Assembly (NCBI GenBank): GCA_003864495.1
Contig: ML133386.1
Location: 434,001-498,000, forward strand
Length of the DNA: 64,000 nt
Direction: 5' to 3'
From: Nemopilema nomurai
Lineage: Eukaryota > Cnidaria > Scyphozoa > Rhizostomeae > Rhizostomatidae
Below, piece after piece: positions 37,202 through 49,900 of this stretch (positions are counted from its first letter, which is position 1; each line of letters starts with the position of its first letter). The translations under genes were made by a program, and so were the position numbers. The notes below the pieces were generated by a model. That model was not told the DNA's origin. It saw only the letters and a program-made list of their open reading frames with translations, and searched no databases.

Positions 37202-38014
37202 TCTAAACTCAAGTTTTCCAACCTCGACCGATCGTCAATATTGGAAGGGCCTAGACCTTCAATCATGCATAAAATTCATTGTTTCTTATCAAATAATTTA
37301 TGTTTCTCTTCTTTTGTTAGACATTGATGTTATTATACTAGAGTTTTATCTGTGTGACATGTGTTGAATTGCCTGGGTCTGTCAGTTTAAGATTTTTCCG
37401 CCATACATACAATATCCTAGCAACAAGTGCTGGCTTCGGCAATATTTTCTTTTCAGATAACTACATTTGATTGGCTTTCCGCAACTGAAACATGAAAGCG
37501 AGATTTTTCTAGGAATTGATGCATAATAAAGCCAGGTAAATGATGCAAAATATAATATCCTCAGCAGAACATCTAAGTAATGTTAAATAGTTTAACGTTT
37601 GAGCTTCTGAGACAGCCACACCTCACCACAGCCACACCTTAAAAATTTCAATTGAGTGACGGAAAAGGTAACCAGACCGAAAGACAAAGAACATTCTCAC
37701 ACTTTGATTTGTTTTTCAGATATTGTTTCAGCGGTTAGCTTATTTTTTGAAAAATCTTTTAGATTAAATATTTTTCGAAATGAGAGCTTTAGCAGTCATA
37801 TTTAGCGTGGCAACAAAATCCATCACACCTAGTATCGTTCAGTGATCAAACATCGATCAAGCATGCAAAGGCACCGCAGCTGTACGAATTTTTTCGACGC
37901 TTCACTCGTTCCCTTGGAAACTGGTCTTCGTATTTGAGTACCCCTCGTTTGCCATTGGCAATCGAAAACTGTAATAAACGCTTATCATATCAACTACACG
38001 CAAAAGTGACAGCC
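37202..38014. promoter_or_regulatory. Divergent upstream region shared by the metallopeptidase and galactosyltransferase genes
   Basis: The start codons of the two genes face away from each other across 813 bp, so both promoters must lie here unless upstream non-coding exons exist. I see no clear TATA box or conserved element. This is inferred from layout only. Confidence 0.5.
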
Positions 38015-41000
38015 ATGGAGTTTAAGCAGAACAAGGAATTGAGACGGTTGCTGATCTTCACAGTGCTGCTCGGCTTTGTCTTCGGATGTGTTTACATTGT
38101 TATCGTTGAGAAGTATTTCGCGACCGGCTCGAAGATTAATTTGGAAATCCTTCAAAACTTTGAAATTTTCAAAAATTTCATCAGGTACAACAACACCGAC
38201 ATACTGAACAATAAAAAGGTGAAAGAAACTTCTGGCATAATCAACCTTACAGAAGGTAGTGGATGGAATTTTACACTGGATGTCAAAGTAGACGAACCTA
38301 ACCGTGAAAGACAAAAAGTCGACCATGCAAAACAAAGTGACAATTTGAACAAGGTTGTTGACAAATCGAAGTTGTTGCCTACCCAAAGTGACAGATTGGA
38401 CACGTCTGTTGGCACAAACGACCGGACTAAGAATGTCACAAACAACAACTCTAAAAAGAGGGTGTGCCGCGTTAAAAAGTCGACCCTTGGTATGTACCAA
38501 AGAAGCAGGTTTCCGTTCGAACTGCTTTTCTGCTTCAATAAAAGAATACCCATGGGTTCAATGGCTGAAATATCAGAACACTTTGAGTCAATTTTTCTTC
38601 TTTCGTAGGTCCTGTTTATGTAGATGAAACTCCGGTTGACATTTTGACGCTGAAGGATGTTGACTTGAAATTCGTCGAGCAAGGTGGACAATGGCAGCCC
38701 TCGGATTGTGAACCGAGAGCAAAGGTTGCTTTATCTTTCTTCCTTAGTTGTTTATCTTCTCAATTCGACCTGTAATGCCTTTGTTTCATTAATGTTTTGT
38801 GTTACCTGTTCTAGTTTATTGCTGTTGGTGTTTCAAGTTGAATTGTTTATCCTTGTTGTATTCAATGTGCGTTTGATACCATTATACTCCCAGTTCTGCT
38901 AAATCTTCCACGTTTTGGGAAGATAATGTTGATTCTAATATGTCTCTAGGTGTGGAGCATAACAGGCACCGCGGAGCAGGGGGCAGGGGGGCTATAGCGT
39001 AAAAAATTAACAAAATAAACAACAAACTCTACAAAAATAACAGCAGTCTACCATCACAACGTGTTACCGCTCTACACTCTCAGCTCTATGCTTGTTGCCA
39101 GCCGTCTTTAAAGATTCTTTAGGCAACATTTCCTGTTTCGACGATTATTTGAACGAACTAAAAGAGCTACCAAATGAAGAGTACAATTAATTTGGCACGC
39201 AGTCACCATTTCAAAGTTACTGCACGTAAATCCGGCCACAAGTGTTTCAGGAGAGAGATCTTTTTCAATGGCAAGGCGTCTTAAGACTTGGCTAAGATCG
39301 AAAATGACACAGGAGAGATTCAACAGTTTGGCCATTCTGCACTCTCATAAATGCAAGACTGATACATGCACATAAATGCAAGATTGAAAATTTGTCAGGG
39401 AGGTCATCTACAAAAAGACATTCTCAAAAATATGTGCTCTAGTAAACATCGTTAAGCTAGCAGTTATGTTGTTCTACAGTTAAATTTCATTGTAACACTT
39501 GTTGAAATTATGTCAAAAAGACTTAATCATATGTGTTGTCAGAACAAAAATTTTCTTCAGTTTTAGCCCCCCCCCCACTTTTTTCAGCCCTCCACGGTGC
39601 CTGCTTAAGAAAGTAAGCAATACTCTGGAACTGCAGAGATGATCAAACAGGCATCGCCGTTTTACTAACTCAATCAAAAATTACACCTTTGCAGTCAGAA
39701 CCTGTGCGAAAGTATAATGTAGTATATTTTAAGAAAGAGAGCACTTTTTGAGAAAAACACTTTTTGACTTGATGGATTATTTTTTCTAGCTGGCAATTAT
39801 TATACCTTATCGAAAAAGGGAAGCTCACCTGGGAATATTCCTTCGCCATATGCACAAGTTTCTGAAGAGCCAAGAGATCCAATATCGGATATTTGTCATT
39901 GAGCAGGTAAATCTTTTGTTCCCCTTACAAAACTTAGCCTAGACTCCAGAGAAGCCTAATTTAAACTCTCCTCTCAAGCAGCTAGTTAGCAGTCCTGCCC
40001 TGAAATCCAGGCCTAATTTGAGTTTTTTATGCTTTACCTTTTAAACCAACATTGTACTCAACATAACATCGTTACATTCCAACAAGAATGATTATCATGC
40101 TTCACTTGTCACACATATGCCCCTCCACTGTTGTTATAGTAACGCGAGATAGTGATCGAATGCGTGTTCATTCTAGGACGACGAATACGACTTCAACCGT
40201 GGAAAACTGATGAACGTTGGCTTCAAGGAGGCGCTCCTACGACACCCGTTCACGTGTTTCGCTTTCCACGACATCGATCTCCTCCCTGAGGACACTAGAA
40301 ATGACTACGCATGTCCCGGCTCGCCAAGACACGTATCGGTGGCTATCGACAAATTCGGCTACGAGTAAGTGAGCCTTTAGCTTTGGGGCGAAGGGACGCA
40401 TCCAAGGTAGCCAAATCACGCGTGTTGAATGTGATAATGCCAGTTTTTAGTAGAAACCAGCGAGATATCCTTGAAGTAGGAACGTCTATATCCAACTACT
40501 TTACCCTGGATGCGAAATTTTCAAGTTAGGCATTAGTACTTATTCCCAGTTGCTATGTCGAAATCAATGCAACTATATCATACCTCAGGACAAAGTCAAA
40601 TTTAGAAAAATTTCTATCTTGTTTAACAGGTTAATCTACCCTGAATTGTTTGGTGGAATCGAAATGTTTCGAACCGAAGATTTCAAGACGGTGAACGGCT
40701 TCTCGAATTCATTTTGGGGCTGGGGAGCAGAGGATGATAATCTGTATTTTAGGTATGTACGCTATCACCAAAGTCAGCACTATGCCTAAAAGGCGGAATG
40801 AGCAATCTGCATCGAGCCTATCGTTTCCAGAATGGCCTTTGATAGTTAAACACTCTTGGCTGCTATTCCGGGTTTCAGTGTCGCCTGTACTTGTAATGTT
40901 ATAACTTCATCATCTTGTAGCTAAATTAATTGTCAATAATTCATATTGAGACACATTTATTCATGCGTCTTATTCCTGTTTACGTCTTGTAAACTACAAC

Positions 41001-41658
41001 ATACATTTTTATTAGCTGTATTTCTTATCCGTAACCTCTATGGTTCCACCGTTTCAGAATAATGACTCACAACATGGACTTAACAAGGCCTTCGATGGCT
41101 GTTGGTCGGTATAAAATGCTGAAGCATTTGGATATGGAATACTGGGGTGCACCAAACAGGTACAGTGTAAGGTGGAACGTAAGAAACCCACATTTCGGCA
41201 TATCTCTTCACTCAATATTTGATATATTTTACGCTAAATACACCTGATGGGAAAGGATCCTCTGAAAAACTTCGTTTTATTATTGAGATGAGGGAGGTTT
41301 TGCTACCTGAATGTCTTTTTGACAGAATTGCTGAATCTAGTTGGCTTGAAGTTATTGACAGTATTTTTTCGTACCCGCAGTAGCTCATCAGCTTGCAAAG
41401 TTGTGCGAGTTGTCTGTATGATACTGACACGAGTTCAACCTTGCTGAAGATATTCTGATACTGTTCTAATCGGTCTACCTCAATTCTAGGAAAAGCATTC
41501 TGCGACAGTCAAAAAACATAAAGTACATTGGGACTGATGGACTTAGCTCGTTGCAATACAAAGTCAACAGAGTTCTGGAGCTGCCGCTCTTTACAATAAT
41601 CAAAGTTAATTTGCAAATGCACAAAGATAAACTACTCGGTGTCCACGAGTATTTATAA
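38015..41658 (+). CDS. Beta-1,4-galactosyltransferase family protein (type II Golgi membrane enzyme)
   Basis: Seven exons: 38015-38489, 38609-38724, 39790-39906, 40177-40364, 40630-40752, 41058-41159, 41490-41658 (429 residues). The ATG at 38015 is the first in frame and has a good context (GCCATGG). Topology is type II: a 12-residue tail, a membrane anchor at about residues 13-32 (LIFTVLLGFVFGCVYIVIV), then a stem with several N-glycosylation sites (NNT, NLT, NFT, NVT). Family landmarks run in order: AIIIPYRKRE, FNRGKLMNVGF, the metal site FHDIDLLPED (DID about 268-270), PRHVSVAIDKFGY, WGWGAEDDN (about 328-336) and MLKH, whose Met and His match the metal ligands of B4GALT1. The enzyme transfers galactose from UDP-Gal to a terminal sugar, usually GlcNAc. 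The usual WGWGGEDDD is changed to WGWGAEDDN, so acceptor or donor use may differ. Intron 2 carries a transposon-like element. Confidence 0.95.
38963..39603. mobile_element. Transposon-like element with imperfect inverted ends, in a galactosyltransferase intron
   Basis: CAGGCACCGCGGAG at 38963 is inverted at 39603 (CAGGCACCGTGGAG read on the minus strand). Each end is followed further in by a G-rich run leading to GGGGGGCTA, again in opposite orientation. The unit is 641 bp. A minus-strand frame at 39108-39335 contains about 75 codons without a recognised domain. CAG-starting ends suggest a hAT-like element, but no 8-bp target duplication is visible next to the ends. It is probably a decayed non-autonomous copy. 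Confidence 0.5.
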
Positions 41659-43944
41659 CAACTTAGAGTATAGGTAATATCATCAGCAAAATATGGAAAA
41701 TAAAGACAAAAGGTTTTGGCAGAAAGACAGAATGCCTTTCCAAACACGGCAGCCATTTTGTTTGCCAGACCTAGATGTTGTAACACGGCACTTCCTTCTG
41801 AAAGAATGTGATGATGGTCTTTATCTCTCTTCGCTGTTCGTGGATGGCTTCACAATTGCTAATAGGCCTATGCAATGCTTCAAAAGAGTTGTTAGCATAC
41901 TTCATGCAAGATGACCTACTGGTTGTTTTACAGCTTTCTAGAAGTAAAATTGTCCGCCATTGGCTTTAAAATGCTAGCTCCTTGTAAATGAATGATTTTT
42001 TAAATGTAAAATTCTTAGACTTAGAATTGCTTGCCTCCTTAGTAATTTCTTAAGAAGAATGATGCTTAATTCCGATTTTCTTCATTTTTCAATTAAAAAG
42101 CTAGTAGACATTGTGTCATGGGAAGTTAGTAGTATATATATGTTGGTAAAGTCATTCCGTGTTTTCGGCCTAAGAAACAATTTTATGACTTTAGATATCC
42201 TTCTCTTATTCTTTTAGAATAAGACATGGCGGTTGCGATGTTAAGACTGAAATATCGTTGTAATTACTCATAATTTCGTAAGCAATTTTTTACACTTTCT
42301 GTGGCTTATGCAGCTTTCAATGTACACTCCAGCTGTAATTCTCAATCTTCTTTTAAATCAACTGCTTTTTGCATCAGCATTTCCATATGAGGCTTTTCGT
42401 TTTTTCTTGAAAATTCATCCTCCATAGTTTTATGAGTATTATCATAGTTGATGTGCAGACACTAGTCCATTCCCTTTAAACCACTCCCAGGTGTTCCATC
42501 AAGAAATTAATGTTAATGCGCTCATCCAAAGATGCAGCGCTTTTTCAAAAAATTTGTGATTCATTTCCAAACACGTTAAATTTTGACATCACAAAGCATA
42601 GAAGGCTTGATCTACAACACCATGATTACCATGTAGTTTACGAAGTTGGAAACTGTTACTTTCGTGTACAAATTATTATATGCAACTTAACTGTAAACGT
42701 TCACAATCCTTTCTCAGGAGAAACTAAAAGAGTAATTGCAATTGAGTTATTTCATGTATTTCAAGTTATGTCTTAACTCTCCTTTCCTAAACAACGAAAA
42801 ATCTCAAGTTCAACATTCCTTTCTCTTGAGAAACTAAAGGACTAATTGCAATTGTGTTATTTTATGTATTTCAAGTTATGTCTTAACTTTCCTTTCCTAA
42901 ACAACGAAAAATCTCAAGTTCAACATTCCTTTCTCTGGAGAAACTAAAGGACTAATTGCAATTGTGTTATTTCATGCATTTCGAGTTCTGTTTTAATTCT
43001 CCTTTCCTAAACAACGAGAAACCTCAAGTTCGCAATTCAAAACAAATAAATCGTCTTCTGTGGCCTTTGAAGAGGGTGCCTTAAGAAAGTGCAGTTCGAA
43101 CGCATTCGCAGAAAGGAAATAAAGCAAACATTAATTGGCCATTGTGTGTGCTGAAATTTCTCGAGCCCTAGCTGCAACAAACATAGGCTCATTCTATATG
43201 GCACCTTTGACTTAAGAATTAGTAGCCATAAACTTAATTTTGGGACGATGAATTTATAAGTGCCACGTACCTAGAAATGTACCTAAAACTCCCAATTAAA
43301 CTCACATTTGAATGGTTAATTTTGGCCAGTGCTCCAAAGGGTGTCAGTGGTAAAGTGGTAAATAAAACTTTGTGTTTCTCCTGGTAAGTTTTTTTGAGAC
43401 AAAGAACCAATCTTTTTAATCGCGATCAAGAGTAAAAGAGAATAGATGAATCATTAAACAGGGTTTCCAAAGGACAAAGTTTTAGACAAAATTGCGAATA
43501 GTGGCCAAAGTTTATCAAAACTTTTTAGTCTTTTTCTCTGTATGCAGTTTTCAAAGTTTGACCCCTCTGTAAAACTCACAGGATTTTGTGACTGCAAAAG
43601 CTTTCTGCTGTAGAGCAGGCAGTATCAGCTTTGAAAGATTTAAAACTTACAATATTTAATATTTTTGGCTTATGCATCGACAACAACAAATCGGGTTGTG
43701 GTTAGCTGACACACTCATACCAGTTTTATTTGGAACTGGGAAGGAGCCTGCAGGAAAGAGTAACCATATCTTGACTTGTCTAATGAATGCTTCCATACCA
43801 GTTTTTGGTTATTAAATGATTCCAATTACAGGTTAAGTGGATAGATGCTGGTTAATAGACCTCGTCGCAGGGCGCTGCCATTAATTTTCATGTTTCTTTT
43901 GTTTACGGAGGTATTTTAAAAGTCGATACAACATATCTTTGAAA
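41659..43944. other. Intergenic region between galactosyltransferase and bestrophin-like genes
   Basis: AATAAA at 41699-41704, only about 40 nt after the galactosyltransferase stop, is a likely polyadenylation signal. A three-copy 110-bp tandem repeat lies at about 42700-43038. The rest is AT-rich with no supported exon; the promoter of the next gene should lie near 43700-43940. Confidence 0.55.
42700..43038. repeat. Tandem repeat, about three copies of a 110-bp unit
   Basis: The phrase GAGAAACTAAA recurs at about 42719, 42829 and 42939, an exact 110-bp spacing. The intervening text (AATTGCAATTG, TTCAAGTTATGTCTTAA, CCTAAACAACGA) is also conserved. The last copy is the most diverged. Confidence 0.9.
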
Positions 43945-46900
43945 ATGGCGTCATCGTACGAGCAGTTCCAATTCTTGGACGAGGAAGGCCGCCAGGAGAT
44001 CTACAAATGGAGCCAAAGACGACAGAAGAAGTACACTGGATTCGGAAGATTCTTTTACCTCATGAAAATATTTGCCTTCGATAAAAGTGTATGCTCACGA
44101 GTTTTAATTGTTAACTTATTCTAATCTATCAATCAAGAGATCGAAGCCCCACTCACATTGCCTCCGGAATGACGTGTTTACAAAAGCGATCGTTTATGTT
44201 TGAAGTGCTTTTGACAGTGTTCCTTTAGCATTGAAGAACATATAGAAGCCAGAATAGGCCGTAGCCAATTAAAACAGGATCATTGTCGCATGCTGGTACA
44301 CTAACAGGGCTAATATTGATAATTTGGGGTCATTGGTAGAAAATTACCATTGTTCACTGAAAACCAACGTCATAAACTGAGTGTGTAATTAGGAATTGGA
44401 GTTGTCTCCTCACCTCTGACTTCTAAAACAAAGCAGCAAATTAATAAAACCAGAGAACCCAAAGCTCAAAACTGTGGTAAAATAGTGTTATTAGTATCTA
44501 AAACTCATGACCCTATTTTAATTTTTGAATTATCAATTATTAATTATCTTCACAGTTGCTCAAGAGTTTTCTCCACAATATCAACGTCATTGTTTTGATA
44601 CAGATGGTATTAGCTGGTAAGCTTGATAAATGCTTTTGCCTTTAATATAATAAGCACTAACCAGCTTTAAATTAATCCATGCTGATGACATGGAAGATTT
44701 GATTAAGCTTAAGGGTAAGCCTGTTCAAATGATAAAATGCTTAAACACCTTGTTCTAATATAATTATGCTGGGCTTTTTTGAGCAGTAAAATAATCAGAT
44801 TTTTTTATACAAAAATAAATTGTTGGTTTTTATTCAGTTAAAAGTGTTGTGGAAGTTAAAGTCAGATGGCTGGAGAGTCAGATTGCAACTACTAGACTAA
44901 ATAATACAAAACATGGCTCTATTGTTGTTAATGACGACCTTCTTTATTTGCTCTTTTACAGGACTTGTCACTTATTTGTGTAGTTTTGCAGGTATGCCTA
45001 CTATTTATTTGTTGTTTTCATGCCTACTAATGAAGTGAATTGAATCTATAGTAGATGAATCCTATAAAAGAAGATTTCATTCACTCTAATTTTATGCAAC
45101 AATCAGGAGTTTGGTGTTTGACAAGTCCTGTAGCATCCATTATTTTTTTGACTTGTTAAGAAGCTAAGATTTTTTTAAGAATGCTCATCAGCAGTATGAA
45201 ATTACTAGGCATATCTCAAAAGCAACCCCTGTGAATGTTAATGCACTGAAAGTATTTTTATGGTTTTCATTGTTTTGTGACCCCATAGACAATGCCGAAA
45301 GATAATTTTCAATTTAGACAGCTTTGAGCTACTACTGGTCTATGTCACAACATGTACTTCAGTTGGTATCACACTTAGATTAAAGGTTTAACTTTAGGAA
45401 TGTTTTACACAATGTGTTGGATTAAACTTTGCTTTCCCTAGAATACTGATGAGTTTAGTCATAGCCATGACATACACTTAAATAGCCTTAACTCATTTCC
45501 CCAGCTTACCTTTTCAGATCTAGGCCTAACAGTTCATCATCTTCTCTTTGTAGATCTATATTTTGAAGTTCATGTCACACTTTTTGTATCTCCGCTTGTT
45601 TTTCCACTTGCCTTTTCTATAAACAGTAAGTTTTTTATCATTTGCCTTACCTTTCTTGCATTAACAAATTAAGATATTAGTTTTATTATGTGGTATTGTT
45701 TCTTATACTATGAAATCACTATATGCATAAGAACCAATGAACTAAAGTAACCAGTGAACTAGATTTTTGTGAACGACCTAATGGACCTTGGTGAGCGATA
45801 CTCTCTGATGACCCGCAGTCGTTCAAATGACACACACAGCAGACTACAAAGAGAAAGGATTAATTCTAAGGAGAAAGGAGAAGGGATAATTAATTCTAGG
45901 GAAACCAGTGAACTAATTATCAATTTTTTTATTACTAGATATACCTTGGCATTTTTTGCATTTCATTTATTGCTTCATTTCATTTCATTCATCAATAGTG
46001 TTTTCCTATTTCATTGAAATTCTAGTTTAATTCTGATTCCAGCTGATTTTCAAAGAAGAGAAAAAGTGCTTGAAGATTTAGCAAACTTTAAAGCATCCAC
46101 CATGGTATGGTTTTTCTGTGTAAGAGACTGGATAATACCAGGTGGTAAGTTAAAATATAGCATTTTAACAACGTATATTTGAAATTTGTTTTTTCCTTTT
46201 TTTGCAACCATGAGCATGTACATCTTTCATAACCATGTTTGGTTATGTAATTTTTGTGCCTCAATCATTGACTAATAACCTTTTTTTCTGACAGTGTTCC
46301 TAATAACAAAACTAGTACCAATCCACCTCCAGCACATAAGAAACTGAATAACCTTGTTTACATCAGAAAGAACTATTGAGGACTATTAACTTCAACTGTT
46401 AAGATTTTACATGATGCCCACAGTGAAAGTCCCCATTGATGATATTTCCACCATATTGTCTCCAAATTTCCAATCTCCAATGTTGAATCTTGGCATTCCT
46501 GATTTTTAGTGATAATGATCATTTTTCCTTTTTAGTTTTTGATGAGAGCTTCATGAAAGCTGTGTCTAGTAAAACGAAAGGTTTAATGTTTCATCTTCGA
46601 GAGTATTTATTGACAGAGAAGGCCCACAAAAGAAATTTTATTATAAGAGTATGCTTATATTTTAAATAACTTTTTCTTTTATTTGTAATGGATTCACCTG
46701 TTACTTTGTTGTTTCTCATTCACTTTATCATACATTTTTCTTGCCTTTATTTAATCTATGATTCCTCAATTAAGTAAAATTTCATTTAAAATTTCACTAA
46801 GATTCATATGTGTTTCAAAAAAGCCTTTAATGGTTGTTGATATCAGGCTGTTTTTATTTTTCTTTATTTTTGTAGGTTTTATATGAAGATCTTAGTGATG

Positions 46901-49900
46901 TGGCACAGTTCAATGAGAAAATCAGAGTTTCCAAGCTGCAAGCAACATCACCACTTCTTTCAAGAGTAATTCATTTGCATTAGTAAGTTAAGGGTAAAGT
47001 TTTTGGGAAGATATTTTTCAGATCAGATCTTTATTGCTGTAAATGCACATGGAATCTATTTGACACTCAATGTTGTTTGTCATCTGTCATAAGCTGATTA
47101 ATGTGTACATGTTTGTGGTTCTTAAAATTTGGTTGCTAACTTGCCTCTCTTAGTTTAACTCTTTATTTTTCAATATATTTTCTTTTTCTATTTGCGTTTT
47201 GTAGTAGATCATTACTCATCATCAAATTAAACTCAGAAGGAACATACCCTGAATATTGTGTTTGTTTAATTTTATGCGAAATATTTTCAATGTTTTGCTT
47301 TTAAAAAGAGTAGAGGAACATTCTTAAGCTTGAACTCTCCGAAGCTGTTAAAGGATATATCCATTTGCTTGTGTATTGAAGCTATATTTAATGACATCTT
47401 CAACCATAATTTCATGTTAATCCTTTCTCTTTGTAGTCTGATGTGTGTGTCATTTGAACGACTGCGGGTCATCAGAGAGTATCGCTCACCAAGGTCCATT
47501 AGGTCGTTCACAAAAATCTTCATTTTCGCCCTACCACTACTTCTATCTCCATACTATGTCTATCTTGGACGCCAAGTCAACAACCGATGGAGTCCGTATT
47601 TTATCGCAGTCCTTGTGGCATTTTTGTTTGGAGCTCTGCAGGGCGTACAAGACAAGCTTGATGACCCATTTGATGGGATGAGTGAAGACGACATCAATCT
47701 TGAAACGGTAAGTTTGTCATATCCATTTCACTTAATCCTAGCTACTTTCAAGTGTTCGCTTCCATGGTTTTTTTTACGTTGAATAGAGTCAAAGTCTCCT
47801 TCCAAGATTAAAGTATGGACAAAAGAGGCGACAAATGTAATCAGCAGACCAGCAGATCTGTTGAGCTGAATCGAACTTTGCGATCCACCCACCGATGACA
47901 CGAACAAACCCCCTCATAGAGTCGAAGCTGGTCTGGCGCCCCTTTTGAAATTTTGCCCCCCTTTTGAAAAACATTTTTTGAATATTTCTCTTGAAGAGAA
48001 AAGAAGCCTCCACTAGCAATTAAAGTCTTTGTTGTACAATAATGCTTGCTCAAAAAAGAATCGCTTGAAGATGCACATGCGTTTATCATTTTATCAGGGG
48101 TTAAAGTCAGAATTTGTTTCATAATGCGTACCCTGTTCACAAATTTCTGAAAATTTTTCGGCGCCCCTGTTAACAACTACCCCACCCCCCTCAAACTTTC
48201 TCTGGTTCCGCCCCTGATCGTGTACGTGTGGGTTAGTTTACGTGAACGTGTTTCACGATCTTAACAGGGATGTGGGGTCGGGCTGATCTTCCATAATCCT
48301 ACATTCCTTATGAACATCGCCCATTGCCCATAGACTTTGAAAATGCACTTCATGAACCTTAAGTGTGTTGCTTGTTTAGTGCGATTTCTAGTTTTGCCCG
48401 TTATGCTTGTATTTCTAGTAATCGCGTACTTATTTTCTAATTCGAAGCCGGGCCGTTTTCAAGTTGAAAAGAAACTCTACGCATGATAATGCACATGTGT
48501 TTAGGCCGACAAGTTAGAGAATGTAGAATCATAGGAAAGCTTTTATTATTTCAAAATACAGATGCAAAAGCTATCTGCATCGTTATATACACGTGACCAT
48601 TCCACTGTCAGCCTTACGACTAGGCAGTATCGATGATATCTTTGACAGTTCTGAGATTCCTCAACGCTCCTTCGTAGCTCGACGAATGGACGATACAATC
48701 TTTAGAGGCAACTGCAAACAGGACGGTCAAAGTGGGCCGCTTCACAGTATCGGTTTCAAATCAAGGCAAGGTGGAAGTGACGGCCCCTACGAATCCTCCT
48801 CCTGGCGGTGTCAAGCGAGAAGAGTCGTTCGGCGTCAACAAAGCACACGCGAGAAAATCGCTAGGCTTGTCAATGGCATGCTATGCTATCGCTTTTAATT
48901 AATTAATGGGTACTTCGAATGGGTAACAGGGATTTTTCTGTTTTGACTGGGATGCCTAGTAGTAAATTGGGGACGGTCAAAGCTATTTTTGTTCCTCCCT
49001 CCTGTTTGTCTCTTTACTTAATGTAAGCAAAGTATGAAGCATCTTAATTTTACCACCCTATATTTTGTGTTATTTTCTACAGTGTTCTGCTCTAGTCTTC
49101 TAATATTGCCCTTTTTATTTTCAATAATTTCTTCCCCAATGTATTTCGGTTGTCCCCGGTCACGAACGATGAAATGAGCTGTTACAGGTGCAATGGGGGT
49201 ACTGCCCAAAATATTTTGTTGTGGCCATCTGTTTGAAGGCACGAAGTTGAAACTTGCGCCATTTTGAAAACGGGTTTTCGTCCGACAGCTCTCGCAGTTG
49301 TATAGTGAGGAGGAGCATCCGCCTGACGAGATCAACGAGATGCATCCTTACAGAGACATGTTGTCGAATCTACCAGGAAATGCAACTATAGTCCGAGGTG
49401 GCCACGTCAAGGAGAGAAGAAATCTGGAGGACATTTTGCAGAGTACGTCCACACAGAACACTATCGATCCAACTTTCGAGCAAAGCCTATTTCAGACGCC
49501 AACGAGTACAGTGCAGAAAACAGTGGAAAGCCAACAATCACTTGGTGAGTCCTATTGAACTTCTTCTCTTGAACTTCTTTATCAGCCGCTAATCAAACTT
49601 GCAAAGTCTTTTCAATAGCACTGGCATTTTCGGCTTGATATGGTTGGCACTGCGGAGAGATAGAAAGGTAGAGGAGGAGCAGATTGTGAATGCTGTTGAC
49701 CTAACGAGGCAGTGATGTAGAACTTCATTCACGATTTCGATACAATGTGTTTCTTGTAGCTGCTCAGTTAAGGTCTATATGGCGGGGCGAAGTGTTGATA
49801 AGCGAAGCCTCAATTGTTCCAGTGTTCACTGGCTATAGTAGCTTTCTACCGATATGGTTGTTGTTGCCCTCTATTTTGATTTGAGTGTGATTTAGAGAAG

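Noticed and set aside
39108..39335. Minus-strand 75-codon frame as a gene.
   Set aside because: It lies inside an inverted-repeat element and has no recognisable domain, so it is noted only as part of that element.
45769..46017. Open frame on the plus strand in intron 4 of the bestrophin-like gene.
   Set aside because: Its first third is simply the antisense of exon 8 sequence, and the matching minus-strand frame at 47287-47523 is the same shadow. Neither encodes a sensible protein.
46966..46982. Ending bestrophin-like exon 7 at the earlier donor after 46965.
   Set aside because: Phase 0 there cannot join exon 8 without a stop. The stronger GTAAGT donor after 46982 gives phase 2 and a continuous frame.
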